A stretch of DNA of 64,000 bases, from positions 203,090 through 267,089 of the forward strand of contig UBQX01000007.1 of the NCBI GenBank assembly GCA_900467685.1. The letters are read 5' to 3'. The stretch comes from Hyphomicrobiales bacterium. GTDB lineage: Bacteria > Pseudomonadota > Alphaproteobacteria > Rhizobiales > Rhizobiaceae. Shown here in pieces: positions 26,134 through 38,222 of this stretch. Each line of letters begins with the position of its first letter. The first letter of the stretch is position 1. The position numbers and the translations under genes are program-made. Under the pieces are notes generated by a model. The model saw nothing but the letters and a program-made list of their open reading frames with translations. It did not search any database and had not been told where the DNA came from.

Positions 26134-29100
26134 TCAGCCCTTGGTGCGCGCAGCACCCTCCCGGATCGGCGTGATCACGCTATGAAGCTTGGCCGGATTG
26201 CCGCGCCAGATCGTGTTCGGCTCCAGCGCCTCGCCCTTCATGACGAAGCTGTCCGTGTCGGCAATCGAGCCTTCTCCCATGACGACGCCATAATGCACGA
26301 AGGCAGCCGGGCCGAGCGTGCAGCCCTTGCCGATGCGGATGTAATCCGACTTGAAAGCACCTTCTTCAAGCGAGTGCGCCTGGATGACGCAGCCCTCGTT
26401 CAGCGTCGCATCGTCACCGATCTCGACCAGCGAGCGTTCGGTCAGGTTGCTGCCGCCGTCATAGACGCGCTTGCCGATCTTGACACCCAGCGCCCGCAGG
26501 ATCAGCGGACGGAACGGGGTTCCGGCGAAGAGATACATGATCGGCGAGTCCGAAAGCTTCCAGTGGCGCTCATGCCGCCAGAACCGCTCCTCGTAGATCG
26601 TCGTCGTCATCGGTTTCAGCTTGCCGAAGCCGAGGCTGGCGCGCTCGATCAGGATATACATGATGATCTCGAACGTCGTCACGATCACGGTGGCGATGAA
26701 GAGACCCGTGCCACCCCATTCGGTATAGTAGTTCAACGCGCGGTCCCAGACCGCAAGCGCGATGAACAGGGCGAGGAATTGGGCACCCAGGAAGAGAATG
26801 CCCGTCCAGAGATTGTACCGGTTCTTGCGCGGCAGGCGGGCACGGCGATCCTCTTCGGTCACCCCCTGGATAAGGTCGAGGTCGCGCTTGACCATGCGCG
26901 GGATTTCGAACGGCGGCGAGCCGAGGAGACCGATGTTCTCGCGAACCGGTCCCTCGATCGGCACCATCACCTTCGTGCCGAGGAGAACGTTGTTCCCGGT
27001 CTTGCCATCCGGCGGATAGTAGATGTTGTTGCCGAAGTAGTTGTCATCGCCGATCCGCGTCGGCGAGAGACTGAAGGACGAGGCCGACTTGTGCACATTG
27101 ATCATGTAGAGGCCATCCGACACCATGGTCCGGCTGCCGAGATCGCACATGAAGGGGTTGTCGTGCTGGGTGTTGGTTCCGAAATTGGAACCGGTCTGGA
27201 CAACGGTGTTAAGGTTCCAGCCGATCGCGCGAATGTAATGCACGATGGCCGAACTGTCGCCGAACAGCAGGTTCATGAGCCGCGAGTTGCTGACCGTTTC
27301 AGTGACCGACTGCATGAAATAATGCACGCCGTATAGCGAATAGGTCTTGCCCGGCTCAAGGAAGTGGCGGAAGAGGCGCGGCACGCCGATGGCCAGCAGA
27401 AGCGCGAAAGCGAAGCCGCCAAGTTCGACGACCAAGGCGCCGATGGCCACAAGGCCGATCGTTTCCTGATAGCCGTCGCCGACATTTTCCCAGTAGGTCT
27501 GGATGATCAGAGGCAGCGGCGTGAGAACAGTGAACAGGAAGATCAGCTGCACGGCTTCGTAGATGATGCGGCGGGCACGGGACAGCGTCACGCCCCGAAC
27601 CTTCGAATAGTCCGCATTGGACTTCACCGCAGGCGAACCATGCCAGTGCTCGCCATCCGGAATGACCTGGCCGCGCTGCAGCGATGAGCCATGGCCAAGC
27701 TGCGAACCGTCGCCCATCCTGGTGTCGATATCGAGAGCGCTGCCGACGCCGACGAAGGCGTCGCGACCGATGGTGATGCGGCCCGTATGGATATAACCCG
27801 CCTCGGCCCGGAAGCCGGGGATCAGCGTCTCCTTGCGCAGGATCGTGTTCTCGCCGATCGAGATAAGGTCGGTGCAGACGGGAACCGATTTGCTTTCGAT
27901 GGCCGTGCTCGAGCCGAGCTTTGCGCCGAGAAGCTTCAGATAGAGGCTGTAGAGGGGGCTGCCGCGGAAGAGCACGACGGGCGCCGTCCGGATCAGCGTC
28001 TTGACGACCCAGAAGCGATAATAGCGCCAGCTCCAGATCGGGAAGATTTCTTCCTTCCAACGCCCGACAAGGATCCACTTGGCCGCGACCGAGAAGCCGG
28101 TCATGGCAAAGAAGACCGCGCCTGAGAGGATAACGCAGCGGATATAGAGTGCCAGCGGCTCGTCGAGCTTTTCATAGAGCCACATGAGGCCGTAGTTGAA
28201 CAGCCAGAGGCCGACATAGGTGTAGACGCCGTAGAAAGCGAGCTGCGCCGCGCCCGTGGCCCAATAGGCGAAGTTCGACGCACGGTGGGTCAGCACGATT
28301 TCATCGGCCAGCGGCTCGGGGGCATCTTCGCTGCCCAGATGCTTGATGAGCTGGCCAATGCTGGGATTGGCGTAGATGTCGCGCATCGACGTCGCAGCCC
28401 ATTCCTTGCGGGTGCGGACACGGGAGCAGAAATGCGCCAGAAGCAGCGAGTTGGCGCCCAGATCGTCGAAGAAATTGTCCTCGACATAGACCTCGTCAGC
28501 CTTCAAGACGTCGGCCAGCGCGGCAGCGAGAAACCGCTCATCTTCGGTGCTAGGCAGGAACTTCGAGCGGTTGTCCGAAACCCGCGACAGGCTTGGCTTC
28601 GGCAGACGGCGCGTGTCGATCTTGTCGGACACCGTCATCGGCATCGCGTCGAGCTGTTCCAGGAACTTCGGAACCATGTAGTCGGGCAGCCGGCGCTTCA
28701 GCTCGCGCGTCAGCGTTAGGCGGTCAAGCTCGCCCACGCCGGATTTCAAGGCGTAGTAGCCGACGAGTTCGACGCGGCCCGGCTGGACCTCGAATGTCGT
28801 GACGGCAGCCTGCGCGATCTGAGGCTGGTCGAGAAGGATCGCCTCGATTTCGCCGGTCTCGATGCGGTAGCCGCGGATCTTGACCTGCGTGTCGATGCGG
28901 CCGTGATACTCCACATCGCCATCCGCATTGATCACACAGAGGTCGCCGGTGCGATAAATGCGGTGCGAGGGATTGTTCGGCAGGTCGAGGAAGTCGTTGA
29001 TGAACTTCTCTTCGTTCAACTCCGGCCGGTTGAGATAACCGACCGCAACGCCGATCCCGGCCAGCCCGAGTTCCCCCATTTCGCCGACGGGCATCAATTC

Positions 29101-30186
29101 CGGCTTTTCCGGATTGAGGATGACGGCCGAATAGGTCGGTAGCGGCTTGCCGATCGTGACCGGCTTGTCGGGCGTCAGCACGGCCATGGTCGCGGTGACG
29201 GTCGCTTCCGTCGGGCCATAGGTGTTGAGGATCTTGCGCTTCTCGGTCGCCCAGCGTGCAACGAGGTTCTGCGGACAGGCTTCGCCACCGACGAGGATGA
29301 GGCGCAGGCTCGGCACGTCGCTTTCCATGGATGACAGCAGCGTCGGGCTGCAGGCCATGCAGGTGATCTCGTGCTCGCGCAGGAATTCGGCGAGTTCTTC
29401 GCCAACCAGCGTCATCTGCCCGGCCGCCGGAACGATGGTCGCGCCGGCTGCGAAAGGAACCCAGATTTCCTCCGAGGAGAAGTCAAAGGCGATCGTCATG
29501 CCCTGATAGACGCGGTCGGACGGCTTATAGCCATAGGAATGGGCGGCAACGCGCACGAAGTTGCAGATGCTCTGGTGGCGGATCACCACGCCCTTGGGCT
29601 TGCCGGTCGTGCCGGAGGTGTAGAGGATGTAGCAGGTGTCATCCGTCGAGGTCGCGACCTCGGAGGCCGAAAGCGGCGATGCGTCCTTGGCATCGACCTC
29701 TTCACCGGCGCGGTCGATCAGCAGGGTGTCGATCGAGAGCTGGCTGGCCTTTTCGAGATAGCCTTCGATGGTCAGAACCAGGCGGATGCCGGCATCCTCG
29801 ACGATCAGCGCCATGCGCTCCGGCGGGAAGGCGGTCGCCAGCGGCACGAAGGCGGCACCCGCCTTCATGACGGCGAGAACGGCGATGTAGGTTTCGGCCG
29901 AGCGATCGAGCAACAGCGCCACACGGTCGCCGGCGCGCACGCCCTTTTCGATCAGCACGCGGGCCAACTGGTTGGCGCGGCGGTCCATTTCGGCATAGGT
30001 CCAGGTGCGCCCTGCGGAAATGACGGCAGGATGAGAAGCCGCACTTTCAGCCTTCTGCGAGAAGACGCGGTCCAGACGCTCGCCGGGGCGACCCTCGTCC
30101 GCGAAATTGTCACCGAGAAGAACCTGGCGGTCTCCCAGCCACCCACGCTCGTTTTTTTCAGCGTTTGATCGGGTTGCCGACGTCAT
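26134..30186 (-). CDS. Pls/PosA-family single-module non-ribosomal peptide synthetase (poly-amino-acid synthetase-like)
   Basis: 1350 residues from ATG 30186 (TTTGGAG eight bases upstream; ATG 30192 also possible). Adenylation domain about 40-530: A3 YTSGTTGKPKG, A5 NTYGPTEAT, A7 YRTGDL, A8 GRIDTQVKIRGYRIETGEIE, A10 Lys522. Carrier domain about 545-620 with Ser580 in DDLGANSLLL. Then several membrane segments alternating with three left-handed-beta-helix-like tandem domains near 790-900, 1000-1130 and 1230-1340. This order (A, carrier, membrane, three tandem domains, no classic condensation or thioesterase domain) is that of epsilon-poly-L-lysine synthetase Pls (about 1319 residues) and TIGR02353 proteins. 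A hand-read specificity code D-F-E-A-I-V-T-V-T-K has an acidic residue at position 239, compatible with a basic amino acid. Product unknown. Confidence 0.9.
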   Translation of the reverse strand: MTSATRSNAEKNERGWLGDRQVLLGDNFADEGRPGERLDRVFSQKAESAASHPAVISAGRTWTYAEMDRRANQLARVLIEKGVRAGDRVALLLDRSAETYIAVLAVMKAGAAFVPLATAFPPERMALIVEDAGIRLVLTIEGYLEKASQLSIDTLLIDRAGEEVDAKDASPLSASEVATSTDDTCYILYTSGTTGKPKGVVIRHQSICNFVRVAAHSYGYKPSDRVYQGMTIAFDFSSEEIWVPFAAGATIVPAAGQMTLVGEELAEFLREHEITCMACSPTLLSSMESDVPSLRLILVGGEACPQNLVARWATEKRKILNTYGPTEATVTATMAVLTPDKPVTIGKPLPTYSAVILNPEKPELMPVGEMGELGLAGIGVAVGYLNRPELNEEKFINDFLDLPNNPSHRIYRTGDLCVINADGDVEYHGRIDTQVKIRGYRIETGEIEAILLDQPQIAQAAVTTFEVQPGRVELVGYYALKSGVGELDRLTLTRELKRRLPDYMVPKFLEQLDAMPMTVSDKIDTRRLPKPSLSRVSDNRSKFLPSTEDERFLAAALADVLKADEVYVEDNFFDDLGANSLLLAHFCSRVRTRKEWAATSMRDIYANPSIGQLIKHLGSEDAPEPLADEIVLTHRASNFAYWATGAAQLAFYGVYTYVGLWLFNYGLMWLYEKLDEPLALYIRCVILSGAVFFAMTGFSVAAKWILVGRWKEEIFPIWSWRYYRFWVVKTLIRTAPVVLFRGSPLYSLYLKLLGAKLGSSTAIESKSVPVCTDLISIGENTILRKETLIPGFRAEAGYIHTGRITIGRDAFVGVGSALDIDTRMGDGSQLGHGSSLQRGQVIPDGEHWHGSPAVKSNADYSKVRGVTLSRARRIIYEAVQLIFLFTVLTPLPLIIQTYWENVGDGYQETIGLVAIGALVVELGGFAFALLLAIGVPRLFRHFLEPGKTYSLYGVHYFMQSVTETVSNSRLMNLLFGDSSAIVHYIRAIGWNLNTVVQTGSNFGTNTQHDNPFMCDLGSRTMVSDGLYMINVHKSASSFSLSPTRIGDDNYFGNNIYYPPDGKTGNNVLLGTKVMVPIEGPVRENIGLLGSPPFEIPRMVKRDLDLIQGVTEEDRRARLPRKNRYNLWTGILFLGAQFLALFIALAVWDRALNYYTEWGGTGLFIATVIVTTFEIIMYILIERASLGFGKLKPMTTTIYEERFWRHERHWKLSDSPIMYLFAGTPFRPLILRALGVKIGKRVYDGGSNLTERSLVEIGDDATLNEGCVIQAHSLEEGAFKSDYIRIGKGCTLGPAAFVHYGVVMGEGSIADTDSFVMKGEALEPNTIWRGNPAKLHSVITPIREGAARTKG

Positions 30187-30485
30187 GCGCATAACTCCAA
30201 AGGCATGTTCAAGCCAAAAGACCCTCTGCGCACACGGGCTGAGGCCCCGGCACATGGCGGTTGTCAATATTGTGATAATCGGCGTTGCATTACTCCGATT
30301 TCGAAGGCATGCAAGCGAAATCGGCACCCGGAAGGCCTGTGTGACAAAACCTTCACGTTCCCGAGTCGCCCGCTCCATCTCCTCCGTCAGACAATGACAA
30401 TGGGGCGATAGTCCGGCGACCTCCCGCTCCGACGTGAAACTTTTTCGTGACGATCGGCCAAGAAGCGGCCGCGCGGACAAACGGA
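30187..30485. other. Intergenic region upstream of the Pls-like gene
   Basis: About 300 bases without a convincing gene. It holds a 9-bp perfect inverted repeat (separate entry) and a T/A-rich piece around 30260-30300 that could hold the promoter, but no clear -35/-10 pair stands out. Confidence 0.4.
30295..30324. repeat. Inverted repeat upstream of the Pls-like synthetase
   Basis: Arms CCGATTTCG (30295-30303) and CGAAATCGG (30316-30324) are perfect, separated by 12 bases that contain GCATGC. It lies about 110 bases before the synthetase start, a good place for an operator. Confidence 0.5.
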
Positions 30486-30515
30486 AGGCCGGGATGCATT
30501 TCCGCATCCCGGCCT
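30486..30515 (-). terminator. Terminator hairpin after glpV
   Basis: 12-bp perfect stem AGGCCGGGATGC/GCATCCCGGCCT with a 6-base loop, about 60 bases past the glpV stop on the minus strand. The following minus-strand bases TTCCGTTT are moderately T-rich. Confidence 0.75.
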
Positions 30516-30574
30516 CAGGTCCGCCGCAGTGCCACCCCGGCGAGCCGGAGCGGCCTCCATGCAAGCCTATTGGC

Positions 30575-32299
<1,725 letters not shown>

Positions 32300-32407
32300 A
32301 ATTACCCTCCCATTGGTCAGCGATTGCATCTTGTCTCGCGATGAAGGCCCCTCCAGGCCGTCCCGCAATTTCAGGTATTCGGCGTATTCACGCCGCAGCG
32401 CATGACC

Positions 32408-32695
32408 TCACACGAACAGGAAGACGCAAATTGCGTAACCCGCCGAGAGGAGTAGCGCCCACCACAGGCTTGCGTCCATCAGACCAAGCCATGCGATATG
32501 GATGAAGGCTGCACCGAGCAGCGAAATAAAGAGACGGTCGCCGCGCGTCGTTTCGAAGCGCAGGATGCCAGTGCGCGGATTGCCGCCGGGCGAGACATAT
32601 TCCCAGATGCCCATGCAGACGATGAGGAAGAGGATCGCGAGGAAGAACCCTGCCGTCGGCCATGTCCAGGCCATCCATGTGAAGTTGAGGTTCAT
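32408..32695 (-). CDS. glpU: Small membrane protein of the glycerol transporter (DUF2160)
   Basis: 95 residues, three hydrophobic segments, beginning MNLNFTWMAWTWPTAGFF as in DUF2160 proteins. Always found between the permease GlpQ and binding protein GlpV in rhizobial glycerol operons. Its role is unknown; it may support assembly of the transporter. A 108-base gap separates it from glpV. Confidence 0.87.
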   Translation of the reverse strand: MNLNFTWMAWTWPTAGFFLAILFLIVCMGIWEYVSPGGNPRTGILRFETTRGDRLFISLLGAAFIHIAWLGLMDASLWWALLLSAGYAICVFLFV

Positions 32696-32698
32696 GAC

Positions 32699-33523
<825 letters not shown>

Positions 33524-33538
33524 CTGTTGCCCTCCCCC

Positions 33539-34405
<867 letters not shown>

Positions 34406-34407
34406 GA

Positions 34408-35478
34408 TCAAGCCTCCATGCCCACGCGCCAGGAATTGGCATAGATGCCGATGGCACCCGGCTCGAACCGTGCGCCGGCATCCGCCGGGATCTCCTGATC
34501 CTCATCGAGAACGATGGAGAGCGGGTGCCCTGCAAAGCGGGCGCGAACGATCTTCTGCCGCCCGATATCCTCCACCTTGTCGATGGCAATCGGCATGCCG
34601 CCGCGCTCCAGACGGACGAATTCGGGGCGGATGCCCAGTTCGATACGCCCCTCGCCCGCGACCTTAGGCGCTCCGGCCAGCGCGATCTCCTGCCCGCCGA
34701 TGACCGCCATGCGACCCTGAACCTGAGCCGGCATGACATTCATGCCAGGCGAGCCGATGAAATAGCCGACGAATGTGTGGCTCGGCCGCTCGAAGAGTTC
34801 GGTCGGCGTGCCGATTTGGACGATCTCGCCCTCGTACATGACGACGACCTTGTCGGCGAAGGTCAGCGCTTCCGTCTGGTCATGGGTCACATAGACCATG
34901 GTGAAGCCGGAGCTGCGATGCAGTTGCTTCAGCTGCGAACGCAGCATCCACTTCAGATGCGGATCGATGACCGTCAGCGGCTCGTCGAAGAGGATGGCGT
35001 TGACGTCGGCGCGGACAAGGCCGCGCGCCAGCGAGATCTTCTGCTTCTGGTCGGCCGTCAGGCCGCGCGCCCGTTGCTTCGCCATGCTTTCAAGATCGGT
35101 CATGGCGAGGATTTCGCGCACGCGCTTGTCGACCTGAACTTCCGGCACATGCCGGTTGCGAAGCGGAAAGGCGAGATTGTCGTAGACCGTCATCGTGTCG
35201 TAGACGACCGGGAACTGGAAAACCTGGGCGATATTGCGCGCTTCGGTCGGCAGGTCGGTGACGTCGACGCCGTTGAAGGCGATGCGGCCGCCCGACGGGC
35301 GGATGAGGCCCGAAATGATGTTCAACAGCGTGGTCTTGCCGCAGCCGGATGGGCCGAGCAGCGCATAGGCGCCGCCGTCTTCCCATTCGTGATGCACTTC
35401 CTTCAGCGCATAGTCACCGCGGGCTTCTGCTTCGGGGCTATAGGCGTGGCGGATATGGTCGAGCGTGATGCGTGCCAT
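34408..35478 (-). CDS. glpT: Glycerol ABC transporter ATP-binding protein GlpT
   Basis: 356 residues. Walker A GPSGCGKT, Walker B ILFDEPLTVIDP and switch His in VYVTHDQTEALTFAD; C-terminal TOBE domain. The signature region reads LTADQKQKISLARG rather than LSGGQ, a divergent C-loop. It works with GlpS as a heterodimer of two different ATPases. Not the E. coli GlpT antiporter. Confidence 0.88.
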   Translation of the reverse strand: MARITLDHIRHAYSPEAEARGDYALKEVHHEWEDGGAYALLGPSGCGKTTLLNIISGLIRPSGGRIAFNGVDVTDLPTEARNIAQVFQFPVVYDTMTVYDNLAFPLRNRHVPEVQVDKRVREILAMTDLESMAKQRARGLTADQKQKISLARGLVRADVNAILFDEPLTVIDPHLKWMLRSQLKQLHRSSGFTMVYVTHDQTEALTFADKVVVMYEGEIVQIGTPTELFERPSHTFVGYFIGSPGMNVMPAQVQGRMAVIGGQEIALAGAPKVAGEGRIELGIRPEFVRLERGGMPIAIDKVEDIGRQKIVRARFAGHPLSIVLDEDQEIPADAGARFEPGAIGIYANSWRVGMEA

Positions 35479-35491
35479 GTCGTCTCTCCCC

Positions 35492-36574
35492 TCACCCTTC
35501 CGCCGGCGCCGGCGCGCCGATCGCCCGGCCTGCCGCGTCGAACGCCATCAGATGGCGCGTGTCGAGATAGACCTGCATGTCCAGATCGGGCTCGAATTCA
35601 TACACCCCGCGCGCCAGCATGACCCAGCGCTCTGAGCCGAAATCGATGTGAATGAAGCTCTCAGAACCCGCGATTTCCGAGATCGCCGTATGCACGGCGA
35701 TCGGCTGGCGCGCATGCGCCGTTGCAGCCGGAAAGAGATGATGCGGCTGGAAGCCGATGGTGACAGGCCCCTCCGGGATGCCGGTGAGATGGGCCGGCAC
35801 ATCAACGAACACGCGGTCGCCGACAAGGAACTGCCCGCCCCGGCGAACCACCTGGGCGATGTTGAGCGGCGGGTCGGCGAAGGTGCGCGCCGTCAGCAAG
35901 TCTGCCGGACGGCGATAGACGTCGATCGTCCTGCCGAATTGCGTGATGCGGCCTTCGCTCATGGTCGCCGTGTTGCCGCCGAGAAGCAGCGCCTCGGAAG
36001 GCTCCGTCGTTGCATAGACGAAGATCGCGCCGGATTCGGCAAAGATTTTCGGAAGCTCGTCGCGCAGTTCCTCGCGCAGCTTGTAGTCGAGATTGGCCAG
36101 CGGCTCGTCGAGCAGGACCAGGCTCGCCTTCTTGACGATGGCGCGGGCAAGCGCCGTGCGCTGCTGCTGGCCCCCAGACAGGTTGAGCGGCGTGCGCTCC
36201 AGATAGGGCGTGAGTTTGAGGATTTCCGCGGCCTTGCGGACTTCGCGGTCGATGGTGGATGCATCCGCGCCGGAGATGCGCATCGGCGAAGCGATGTTCT
36301 CATAGACCGTCAGGAGCGGATAATTGATGAACTGCTGGTAGACCATCGCGACATTGCGCTTCTGCACGGGCGCACCCGTCACATCGACGCCGTCGAACAG
36401 GATCGCGCCTTCGGTCGGGCGATCAAGCCCCGCCATCAGTCGCATCAGCGATGTCTTGCCCGAAAGCGTCGGGCCAAGCAGCACGTTCAGCGTCCCGCGC
36501 TCAAGCGTCAGGCTTGTCGGATGGATATGCATATCCTTCCCGACGCGCTTCGATACGTTGCGTAATTCCAGCAT
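35492..36574 (-). CDS. glpS: Glycerol ABC transporter ATP-binding protein GlpS
   Basis: 360 residues. Walker A GPTLSGKT, signature LSGGQQQRTALARA, Walker B LVLLDEPLANLD, C-terminal TOBE domain. The usual switch-loop THD is replaced by YATTEPSEALLLG, so the catalytic His is missing while the signature is intact; its partner GlpT has the opposite pattern (normal His, divergent signature). The heterodimer therefore has one composite site with both elements and one with neither. Lies 27 bases after glpD. Confidence 0.88.
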   Translation of the reverse strand: MLELRNVSKRVGKDMHIHPTSLTLERGTLNVLLGPTLSGKTSLMRLMAGLDRPTEGAILFDGVDVTGAPVQKRNVAMVYQQFINYPLLTVYENIASPMRISGADASTIDREVRKAAEILKLTPYLERTPLNLSGGQQQRTALARAIVKKASLVLLDEPLANLDYKLREELRDELPKIFAESGAIFVYATTEPSEALLLGGNTATMSEGRITQFGRTIDVYRRPADLLTARTFADPPLNIAQVVRRGGQFLVGDRVFVDVPAHLTGIPEGPVTIGFQPHHLFPAATAHARQPIAVHTAISEIAGSESFIHIDFGSERWVMLARGVYEFEPDLDMQVYLDTRHLMAFDAAGRAIGAPAPAEG

Positions 36575-36601
36575 TGAATCCAGCCCCCTCCCTGGGCGGG
36601 A

Positions 36602-38131
36602 TCAGCTGGCAGCCTTGACGCGGCTGCCCGCAATTCCCTCCAGATAGTGTTCAAGCGCTGCGACCGCCTCCGGCCCCAGATGCAAGCCCTGCTTGGTGCG
36701 CCGCCACAGGATGTCCTGCGCCGTATGCGCCCACTCGTTGTCGATCAGGAACCGCACTTCCGCTTCGTAAAGCGTTCCTCCGAAGTGCTGGCCGAGATCG
36801 GCAATGCTACCGGCCTTGCCAAGAATATCCGCGGCGCGAGTGCCGTAGCAGCGCACGAGGCGCTCGGCATGGCCGCGGGAAATGAATGAGTAGGTCTTCT
36901 GAAGGGCATCCGCCTGAGCCGCAGCACCCCGTGCCGAAAAGTTGCCGCCCGGCAGGTGCGAACCGGCCGTCCAGGGCTTTCCCTTCGCGCCGATGGAATC
37001 GCTGATCTTCTCGAGCGCATGCTCGGCAAGACGCCGATAGGTCGTCAGCTTGCCGCCAAAGACGTTGAGAAGCGGCGCTGTCCCTTCGCCGCCATCAACC
37101 TTCAAGACGTAGTCTCGCGTGGCTTCCTGCGCCTTCGAGGCACCATCGTCGAAGAGCGGGCGCACGCCGGAATAGGTCCAGACGATATCCTCGCGGCGCA
37201 CCGGCTCGGCAAAATATTCGCTGGCTGCGTTGCAGAGATAATCCGTCTCCTCACCGCTGATCGCGACATCGCGCGGATCGCCGGTGAAATCGCGGTCCGT
37301 GGTCCCGATGAGCGTGAAGTCCTGCTCGTAAGGGATTGCAAAGATGATGCGATTGTCCGGATTCTGGAAGAAATAGGCGCGCGGATCGTTGAACTTCTTG
37401 CGCACGACGATATGGCTGCCCTGCACGAGGCGCACATTCTTCGCATCGTTGCGACCGACGACACCGGCCAGCACCTTGTCGACCCAGGGGCCGGCGGCGT
37501 TGACGAGCATGCGGGCCTGCCAGGTCTGCTGCTCGCCCGTATCGACATTGCGGGTCTCCACGACCCAGAGGCCAGCCTCGCGGCGGGCGCTGACGACTTC
37601 CGTCCGGTTGAAGATCTGCGCGCCGCGGTCGGCGGCATCGCGGGCGTTGAGCACGACCATGCGCGCATCGTCCACCCAGCCGTCGGAATATTCGAAGGCC
37701 TTGGCGAAGAGCGGCTTCAGCGGCTTGCCGGCCGGGTCGCGGCACAGGTCCAGCGTCTTGGTCGCCGGCAGCAGCTTGCGGCCGCCGAGATGGTCATAGA
37801 TGAAGAGGCCGAGGCGGATGAGCCATGCCGGTCGGATGCCGCCCTTCTGGAACGGCAGAACGAAGCGCATCGGCCAGATGACATGCGGCGCCATCGCCCA
37901 GAGGATTTCGCGCTCCATCAGCGCTTCGCGAACCAGCCGGAATTCGTAATATTCAAGATAGCGCAGGCCGCCATGGATGAGCTTGGTCGAACCGGAAGAC
38001 GTGCCGGAGGCGAAGTCGCCCTTCTCGGCCAGCACGACAGAGTAGCCGCGGCCGACAGCGTCGCGCGCGATCCCGCAGCCGTTGATGCCGCCGCCGATAA
38101 CAAAGATGTCGTGAACCTGACCGCCTGCCAT
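36602..38131 (-). CDS. glpD: Glycerol-3-phosphate dehydrogenase (FAD)
   Basis: 509 residues from ATG 38131, preceded by GAGG. The FAD fold FVIGGGINGCGIARDAVGRGY and the block SGSTKLIHGGLRYLEYYEF are GlpD hallmarks. Oxidises sn-glycerol-3-phosphate to dihydroxyacetone phosphate and passes electrons to quinone at the membrane. First structural gene of the glycerol operon; no glycerol kinase gene is in the window, so GlpK must be encoded elsewhere. Confidence 0.93.
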   Translation of the reverse strand: MAGGQVHDIFVIGGGINGCGIARDAVGRGYSVVLAEKGDFASGTSSGSTKLIHGGLRYLEYYEFRLVREALMEREILWAMAPHVIWPMRFVLPFQKGGIRPAWLIRLGLFIYDHLGGRKLLPATKTLDLCRDPAGKPLKPLFAKAFEYSDGWVDDARMVVLNARDAADRGAQIFNRTEVVSARREAGLWVVETRNVDTGEQQTWQARMLVNAAGPWVDKVLAGVVGRNDAKNVRLVQGSHIVVRKKFNDPRAYFFQNPDNRIIFAIPYEQDFTLIGTTDRDFTGDPRDVAISGEETDYLCNAASEYFAEPVRREDIVWTYSGVRPLFDDGASKAQEATRDYVLKVDGGEGTAPLLNVFGGKLTTYRRLAEHALEKISDSIGAKGKPWTAGSHLPGGNFSARGAAAQADALQKTYSFISRGHAERLVRCYGTRAADILGKAGSIADLGQHFGGTLYEAEVRFLIDNEWAHTAQDILWRRTKQGLHLGPEAVAALEHYLEGIAGSRVKAAS

Positions 38132-38180
38132 CTCAACCTCGTCTTTCGCACCGCAACAATTTATTGCATTCGCGAAATCC

Positions 38181-38219
38181 ATTATATAGGAAACGAAATT
38201 GAAACGAATGTCAAACGAA
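38181..38219 (-). promoter_or_regulatory. glpD promoter with three GlpR-type repeats
   Basis: Plus-strand AAACGAA occurs at 38191, 38202 and 38213, exactly 11 bases apart, so all three lie on one face of the helix. On the minus strand (TTCGTTT) they sit just upstream of TATAAT (38181-38186), which is about 50 bases before the glpD start. CGAA/TTCG is the core of GlpR half-sites. This fits repression or activation of glpD-glpSTPQUV by the adjacent GlpR. Confidence 0.65.
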
Positions 38220-38222
38220 AGT

